Shown one piece after another: positions 59,605 to 64,000 of a stretch of 64,000 nt of DNA (positions within the stretch are counted from its first letter, which is position 1; every line of letters begins with the position of its first letter). Both the position numbers and the translations under genes were made by a program. The notes beneath the pieces are model-generated. The model was not told where the DNA came from. It saw nothing but the letters and a program-made list of their open reading frames with translations, and did no database searches. The stretch spans positions 1-64,000 of the forward strand of contig JTLC01000018.1 in assembly GCA_000798955.1 (NCBI GenBank). The letters are read 5' to 3'. The DNA comes from Firmicutes bacterium ZOR0006. Its GTDB lineage: Bacteria > Bacillota_I > Bacilli_A > Culicoidibacterales > ZOR0006.

Positions 59605-60339
59605 CTACTTTCGTTCTCGAGCAATTAAAATGATGACTTCTATAACACGAAAATACATCCAAATAAGGGTTAATGTTAAACTAAATGCGACATACCACTC
59701 ATATTCTTTACCTTCTCGATTGGCAATTCGCTCATCGATAAAAGCAAAATCACCTAATAAATTTAATAGTGCTAGTAGTGTAATCCCACCTGCAATAACT
59801 CCGGCAATAATTCCACTTGTATGTAAGTAGAGCATATTGGCTCCAAAAATATTCAATACAAAGTCTGCGACATATACTATACCAATTGCACCAATGACAC
59901 CACCTATAATAAGTACATACTTTGAAACTTGTATTGGTACAAAGCTTTGGAATAAACATAGGGCTGTTAAAAGCGCCATTGTCAGTAAAATTGCATTTAA
60001 AATACTCCCCGGAAAAATATTTTCTATTGCGATGCCGACACTTCCTAATAATAATCCTTGGAGGACTGCTGCCATCGTTCCTGTAACCCAAGCAAATTTT
60101 GGTAAGAATAAAGTTGCTATCACAATGATAACCATTGCTAATGCTCCCCAAACGAGTGAAGTATTTGCCCATGCTACATCTTGGAAAATAACGGCGATGA
60201 AAAAACCACCGAAAACAAAAGCAAGCATCAACAACGTTTTAATGGCAATTCCTCGTAACCCCATTGCTTGCGAAGTTGGTGTTGCAACATTTTTTAAACG
60301 CTCTAAAAATGGATTGGCATGAATAAATTGTTCAATCAT
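59605..60339 (-). CDS. Bax inhibitor-1/YccA family membrane protein
   Basis: 244 residues, seven hydrophobic helices. The N terminus NPFLERLKNVATPTSQAMGLRGIAIKT and the loop GITLLALLNLLGDFAFIDE fit the COG4760 branch of BI-1-like proteins; the C-terminal helix ends RERK. Role in bacteria is unclear; some homologs leak Ca2+ or tie to FtsH. Start at 60339 after AAAGGTGG. Second gene of the operon, 16 bases after the oxidoreductase. Confidence 0.8.
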   Translation of the reverse strand: MIEQFIHANPFLERLKNVATPTSQAMGLRGIAIKTLLMLAFVFGGFFIAVIFQDVAWANTSLVWGALAMVIIVIATLFLPKFAWVTGTMAAVLQGLLLGSVGIAIENIFPGSILNAILLTMALLTALCLFQSFVPIQVSKYVLIIGGVIGAIGIVYVADFVLNIFGANMLYLHTSGIIAGVIAGGITLLALLNLLGDFAFIDERIANREGKEYEWYVAFSLTLTLIWMYFRVIEVIILIARERK

Positions 60340-60355
60340 AGGCTTATTCCACCTT

Positions 60356-61294
60356 TCATACGAGTTCACTTGGATAGTGAATACCGAGTTGTGTTCGTGA
60401 CAGTGTCAATATTTCATACACGTCTTTACTCAAGTTTTGCTGCGTTTCACCACTTGCAAAGCTTCGCAACTCATAAATCATACCCGATCCTAAACATTCA
60501 ACTTCACGTTGCACTTTTGTTCCATCTGGATAGAGTATTTCAAAAAAAGGACTGGTTGTAAATTCTTTTGGCACAAAAATTGTTGCTTTCGTTCCTTGAA
60601 TTCGCAAATGTGTTTGTGTCTGGCTTACGCACGAAGCCATCACATGTGCCAAAGCATGCCGATACTGCAGTTGAATACTGACTGTATGATCAACTCCACT
60701 TTCTAGCAATACACCTTGACTCTGAATCACTACTGGTTTACCTAATAAATCGATGATTGCATATAGCGGATAAATCGCTAAATCATATAAGACACCACCA
60801 GCTAATTCTCGCGTATGTCGATATAATCGCTGACTTATTCTCCCTAGACTACCTTCCACATAAACAATCTCCCCAATTTCTTCATTGTGAATGCTGTGTT
60901 TAATTTCTTTCCATAATGGCAGATGAATAAATCGCATCGCATCCATCCAAATCACCTGCTCAGTTCTTGCCAAGTTCGCTAATTCGTCAAATTCTCGTTG
61001 ATTCAATACAGCTGGTTTTTCACAAAGGACGTGTTTACCAGCTTGGATTGCTTGCTTTGTCATTGAATAATGATCATTCGAATGAACAGCTAAATAAACT
61101 CCATCAATAGCTTGTGTTAGTGCTTCTTCATAACTTCTTGAAACATGCGCAATCTGGTAATCTTTCGCAAATTGTTCTGCCTTTTCTAATGTTCGATTAT
61201 ACACAGTAACAACTTCAAACTCTTCTCCGTATGCCTGTATTGCCTCAATCATTTCCCGTGCAATAAATCCAGTTCCTATAATTGCAATTCTCAT
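60356..61294 (-). CDS. Gfo/Idh/MocA-family oxidoreductase
   Basis: 312 residues. NAD(P)-binding GTGFIAREMIEAI at residues 7-20, the catalytic-type EKP (HVLCEKPAV) and a C-terminal mixed sheet domain. It probably oxidises a sugar or a polyol; substrate not readable. RBS AAAGAGGTG. First gene of the unit. Confidence 0.85.
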   Translation of the reverse strand: MRIAIIGTGFIAREMIEAIQAYGEEFEVVTVYNRTLEKAEQFAKDYQIAHVSRSYEEALTQAIDGVYLAVHSNDHYSMTKQAIQAGKHVLCEKPAVLNQREFDELANLARTEQVIWMDAMRFIHLPLWKEIKHSIHNEEIGEIVYVEGSLGRISQRLYRHTRELAGGVLYDLAIYPLYAIIDLLGKPVVIQSQGVLLESGVDHTVSIQLQYRHALAHVMASCVSQTQTHLRIQGTKATIFVPKEFTTSPFFEILYPDGTKVQREVECLGSGMIYELRSFASGETQQNLSKDVYEILTLSRTQLGIHYPSELV

Positions 61295-61334
61295 ATGGTC
61301 ACCTCTTTCTTGTTCCTAGCAACATTATGCTCTC

Positions 61335-61363
61335 ATTATAGGGCATTCCCTAGTATTTGACAA
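61335..61363 (-). promoter_or_regulatory. Promoter of the Gfo-BI1-GyrI operon
   Basis: Minus-strand TTGTCA, 17-base spacer, TATAAT, 41 bases before the gene. Confidence 0.8.
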
Positions 61364-61455
61364 TCCTCGACTTCTAAATTGCCTCTTTAGCTAGTATTTC
61401 TTTGGATTATCTTGATTATCCGAGATTAATCACTGAATTTTAGTATCAAATATAT

Positions 61456-61461
61456 TATAAT
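61456..61461 (+). promoter_or_regulatory. -10 box of the helicase gene
   Basis: TATAAT on the plus strand, 32 bases before the start; the -35 is poor. Confidence 0.45.
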
Positions 61462-61492
61462 GAAAGACATGGATATTGCTAAGGAGGATTTT

Positions 61493-63547
61493 ATGAATTT
61501 TAATCAAGAACAACAAATTATTATTGCTGACACAAGTCGTGTTTTACGTGTTATTGCTGGTGCCGGCACTGGAAAAACAACAACATTACTTGGCAAACTA
61601 GATGCTTACCTCAATGCACAAGTTCACCCAAGTCAAATTTGTCTTGTGACTTTTTCTAAAAAAACAACTATCGATATTAAACAGCGCCTCCAACAACAGC
61701 TACCATCAGCACGTGGCATTGCAATTTTGACCTTTCATTCATTTTGCTATAAACTTTTACAACAGTTTCAAGTTTTACAGGGGAAAACTTTATTTGAAGA
61801 ATTTGATTTTACTATCTTGACTCGAAACCGTTTAAAAGATGTCCCAACATACAAAGAATTTCAACGATTCATCACTCAAACTAAAAATAAAAACCTCAAA
61901 GAACTCTTAAAAATTGAAGCACCATTGTACGTTGCAGCAGCAAAAGCGTATGTTTTTAATCACCTCTATGATCAGCAGCTCCAATTTCACCCCCTCAGTG
62001 AAAAGTATTATTGGGTTGATTCTATTGAAGGGTATTTAAAGAAACGTTTTGATTTTGATACAGTCCTAGCCGATAAATTTAAATTAAGTCCCGAAAATTC
62101 ACAACGAATCCAGGCACATATGGCCCATCTTTGTTACGAATTTGTCCTTTTTTATAATCAATTATTGCAACAAGAAGATAAATTTGATTTTGATACTTTG
62201 CTCCTAATGTTTATCGAATTACTTGAACAAAATGAACAAGTTTCTCAACAAATTTCTCAACATTTTCAATATTTTTGCGTTGATGAATTTCAAGATACCA
62301 ATTATGTACAAATGAAAATTATTCAATTACTTGATCAAGTACCTTTCAAACAACTGTGTTTTGTTGGTGATATCGATCAGTGTATTTATCGTTTTCGTGG
62401 TGCGCATCCTGAAATTTTTTATAATTTAGAAACATATTTTCCAGAATGCCAAACGCATTTCCTAACAGCAAATTATCGTTCAACTTCAAACATAGTTGAT
62501 TTTTCCAATAAATTTGCGAATTTAAGCCAACCGAAATTTCCAAAACAACTCATTGCCTGTACAGCTTTTCCAGAAAGTCCTGAAATTTCTCTGACAATTT
62601 ATGAAGACGAAGCGCAAGAGGCACGCAAAATCATCGAAAAAATCAAACTCAAACAACAAAATTTTGCTGATACAGCAATTTTATTTCGCGCTAATGCTCA
62701 AGCGGCTGCCTTTGAACATGCGTGCCTAGAAGCGAACCTTCCTTATATTATTGTCAACCAAGACTCTTACTTTAATCAACAAGAAACTCGTGTTTTATTG
62801 GCATATTTAAGTTTTGCTAATGATTGGCGTAATGATGAGGCTTGCGAAACAATGCTCAAATATCCAAGTAAGTTTTTGCGTCACCAAACAATTCATCAAC
62901 TACGACAATATGCGAAACAACAGCGACAACCTTTCTACCTTACTTTAAAATCAATACCACATTCACTTAATATCAATGCTCGTGAGCAACAAATCATCAA
63001 GCGTTTTGTCCAGCTAACGGAACAATATCTCAAAAATTGCCAAACAACTGTTAAGTGGGAAGACATTCTTGATTTAAGTGATGATTATTTCAATGTTAGC
63101 CTTTGGCTCGGACAAATTGCCCAAAGACAAAATCGTCAACAAGATGATGAATTTGCGATGTTCTTTACGCTTCGACAATTTATCAAAGATTTTCAGCACC
63201 AACATCCAAAGGCGACAATTGAAAATTTCTTACTAGAAATTGAACATTTACGCCGTGAGTATGAGGTTAATAAAGTTCAGCGACTCAATGATAGCTTAAA
63301 ACTCATGACAGTTCATGCTGCTAAAGGTTTAGAATTTGCTCATGTTTATTTTGTTGGTCTAAATTTTTATGAATATAGTACTGAGGCATTTGCTGAAGAA
63401 CGTGGAATTCATTATGTTGGTATCACCCGTGCTAAGCAAACGCTCGAAATTAGCTGCCAGATACCCAGCTTTTTCTTCCGCCAATTCGAAACAATTCTTC
63501 CAAATAAAACAACCGATTTTCGAACGAAAAAACAAGAAACAAAATAA
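61493..63547 (+). CDS. UvrD/Rep-like SF1 DNA helicase
   Basis: 684 residues. Motifs in order: I GAGTGKTTT near residue 25, Ia TFSKKTTIDI, II VDEFQDTN near 267, III GDIDQCIYRFRGAH, IV NYRSTSNIV, V VHAAKGLEF near 610, VI YVGITRAKQ. It differs from PcrA by a shorter C terminus and a Gln/Phe-rich 1B/2B region, so it is likely an accessory UvrD-type helicase of repair rather than the main PcrA. ATG at 61493 after AAGGAGG; an upstream ATG lacks a ribosome site. Confidence 0.88.
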   Translation: MNFNQEQQIIIADTSRVLRVIAGAGTGKTTTLLGKLDAYLNAQVHPSQICLVTFSKKTTIDIKQRLQQQLPSARGIAILTFHSFCYKLLQQFQVLQGKTLFEEFDFTILTRNRLKDVPTYKEFQRFITQTKNKNLKELLKIEAPLYVAAAKAYVFNHLYDQQLQFHPLSEKYYWVDSIEGYLKKRFDFDTVLADKFKLSPENSQRIQAHMAHLCYEFVLFYNQLLQQEDKFDFDTLLLMFIELLEQNEQVSQQISQHFQYFCVDEFQDTNYVQMKIIQLLDQVPFKQLCFVGDIDQCIYRFRGAHPEIFYNLETYFPECQTHFLTANYRSTSNIVDFSNKFANLSQPKFPKQLIACTAFPESPEISLTIYEDEAQEARKIIEKIKLKQQNFADTAILFRANAQAAAFEHACLEANLPYIIVNQDSYFNQQETRVLLAYLSFANDWRNDEACETMLKYPSKFLRHQTIHQLRQYAKQQRQPFYLTLKSIPHSLNINAREQQIIKRFVQLTEQYLKNCQTTVKWEDILDLSDDYFNVSLWLGQIAQRQNRQQDDEFAMFFTLRQFIKDFQHQHPKATIENFLLEIEHLRREYEVNKVQRLNDSLKLMTVHAAKGLEFAHVYFVGLNFYEYSTEAFAEERGIHYVGITRAKQTLEISCQIPSFFFRQFETILPNKTTDFRTKKQETK

Positions 63548-63582
63548 AAAATGCTCCGATAAGCAGTCGGAGCATTTTTTTA
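63544..63582. terminator. Bidirectional terminator after the helicase gene
   Basis: AAAAAATGCTCCGA/TCGGAGCATTTTTT with T runs on both strands. Confidence 0.92.
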
Positions 63583-63650
63583 TCCGGTTAATGACATGTC
63601 ATAGTGTTGGGTATTTCACCATCATTTTAACAACTTTTTTCATTAAGAAG

Positions 63651-63731
63651 TTAGTATTTTGGTGGAGGCAAATCTTCTTGAACATTTACGGCCTCATTCC
63701 AACCAAAAATTGTGACTTTCATATCAATCAT
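63651..63731 (-). CDS. Possible 26-residue peptide (MIDM...PPPKY)
   Basis: A small minus-strand frame, MIDMKVTIFGWNEAVNV followed by QEDLPPPKY, in its own apparent unit: TTGATA and TATTAA (63776-63781 and 63752-63757, 18 apart) upstream, a bidirectional terminator downstream. The ribosome site is weak (AAAGTGAG before the ATG at 63722). It may be chance; function not claimed. Confidence 0.3.
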   Translation of the reverse strand: MIDMKVTIFGWNEAVNVQEDLPPPKY

Positions 63732-63751
63732 CTCACTTTTGGCTCTGCCAT

Positions 63752-63781
63752 TTAATACTGTTATTATTGCACTTTTATCAA
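63752..63781 (-). promoter_or_regulatory. Candidate promoter of the small unit
   Basis: Minus-strand TTGATA, 18-base spacer, TATTAA (4 of 6). Confidence 0.3.
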
Positions 63782-63817
63782 TAAAAACAAGTACTTTCCG
63801 ATGAGAACAAGATAAAT

Positions 63818-63852
63818 AAACAAACAAAAAACCACCAACTTTTCGTTGATGG
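63818..63852 (-). terminator. Minus-strand terminator near right edge
   Basis: CCATCAAC/GTTGGTGG with a five-base loop, then TTTTTTGTTTG on the minus strand. It ends a transcript that would enter from right of the window. Confidence 0.75.
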
Positions 63853-63943
63853 CTTTTCGTGCTTGTTTGATAACGATTTTCTTGGCGGTAAAATCATTAT
63901 GACAACTTTTTGTCAACAAACATTTCTTTGGACCAGAAAATTC

Positions 63944-63998
63944 TAGTGTCCAAAGTGAGTCCATCTTTTGACAAAAGATACAGTCACTTTGGACACTA
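63944..63998. repeat. 55-base nested inverted repeat at the right edge
   Basis: TAGTGTCCAAAGTGA (63944-63958) is the exact reverse complement of TCACTTTGGACACTA (63984-63998). Inside, ATCTTTT/AAAAGAT (63963-63979) form a second hairpin. A partial copy CTTTGGACC lies at 63927-63935. Likely a mobile-element end, a large operator or a structured RNA; the window ends two bases later. Confidence 0.75.
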
Positions 63999-64000
63999 AA

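Noticed and set aside
63764-63964. 66-codon frame at the right end, minus strand
   Set aside because: It runs through the terminator at 63818-63852 and the inverted repeat, has no ribosome site and no plausible composition.

Overview
The window reads as the chromosome of a low-GC Bacillota bacterium (Bacilli/Erysipelotrichia-like) that uses the standard code: UGA is a working stop and UGG encodes Trp. The species cannot be named from the sequence. Almost everything from 7.4 to 46.6 kb lies on the minus strand and follows the classic Gram-positive order cysS-mrnC-rlmB-sigH-rpmG-secE-nusG-rplKAJL-rsmC-rpoBC-rpsL-rpsG-fusA-tuf-S10-spc-alpha-ecfA1A2T-truA-rplM-rpsI. Three genes below about 60 codons (rpmG, rpmJ, rpmD) were found by translating the gaps.

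Region by region, described left to right although most genes read right to left. 0-4.3 kb holds a dedicated ECF-type uptake system (S component, fused double ATPase, T component, all overlapping) followed by a PHP-family metallohydrolase; its substrate is unknown. 4.5-7.4 kb is a copper operon (copY repressor, copA P1B-ATPase) with a consensus promoter and two cop boxes. 7.4-26.4 kb is the S10-spc-alpha ribosomal block plus secY, adk, map, infA, rpoA, the housekeeping ECF module ecfA1A2T, truA and rplM-rpsI. 26.4-26.9 kb is a regulatory gap with three tandem promoters and a folded leader. 26.9-31.5 kb is the str region (tuf, fusA, rpsG, rpsL). 31.6-43.4 kb is rpoC, rpoB, an rRNA methyltransferase, the L7/L12-L10, L1-L11 and nusG-secE-rpmG clusters. 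43.5-46.6 kb is sigH-like, rlmB, mrnC and cysS.

The rightmost 17 kb is accessory or metabolic: a SRPBCC-like protein, mutY, a BmrCD-type heterodimeric ABC exporter, an aldose epimerase, a maltodextrin uptake operon (malEFG without malK) divergent from a cytoplasmic maltogenic-amylase-like enzyme, a three-gene operon (Gfo/Idh/MocA oxidoreductase, BI-1-like membrane protein, GyrI-like domain protein), and a UvrD-like helicase. The right edge carries a large perfect inverted repeat and a possible tiny-peptide transcription unit.

How the parts work together: maltodextrins enter through MalEFG (energised by an ATPase encoded elsewhere) and are cut by the cytoplasmic amylase. Both promoters carry copies of the same palindrome, so they are probably co-regulated. 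The two ECF systems are of different types: a general module shared by many S components and a self-contained one. I found no CRISPR array, prophage, rRNA or tRNA gene. Much of the novelty lies in regulation (leaders, operators) and in a few altered motifs: a CopY tail with three CxC pairs and an exporter Walker A in which Lys is Arg.
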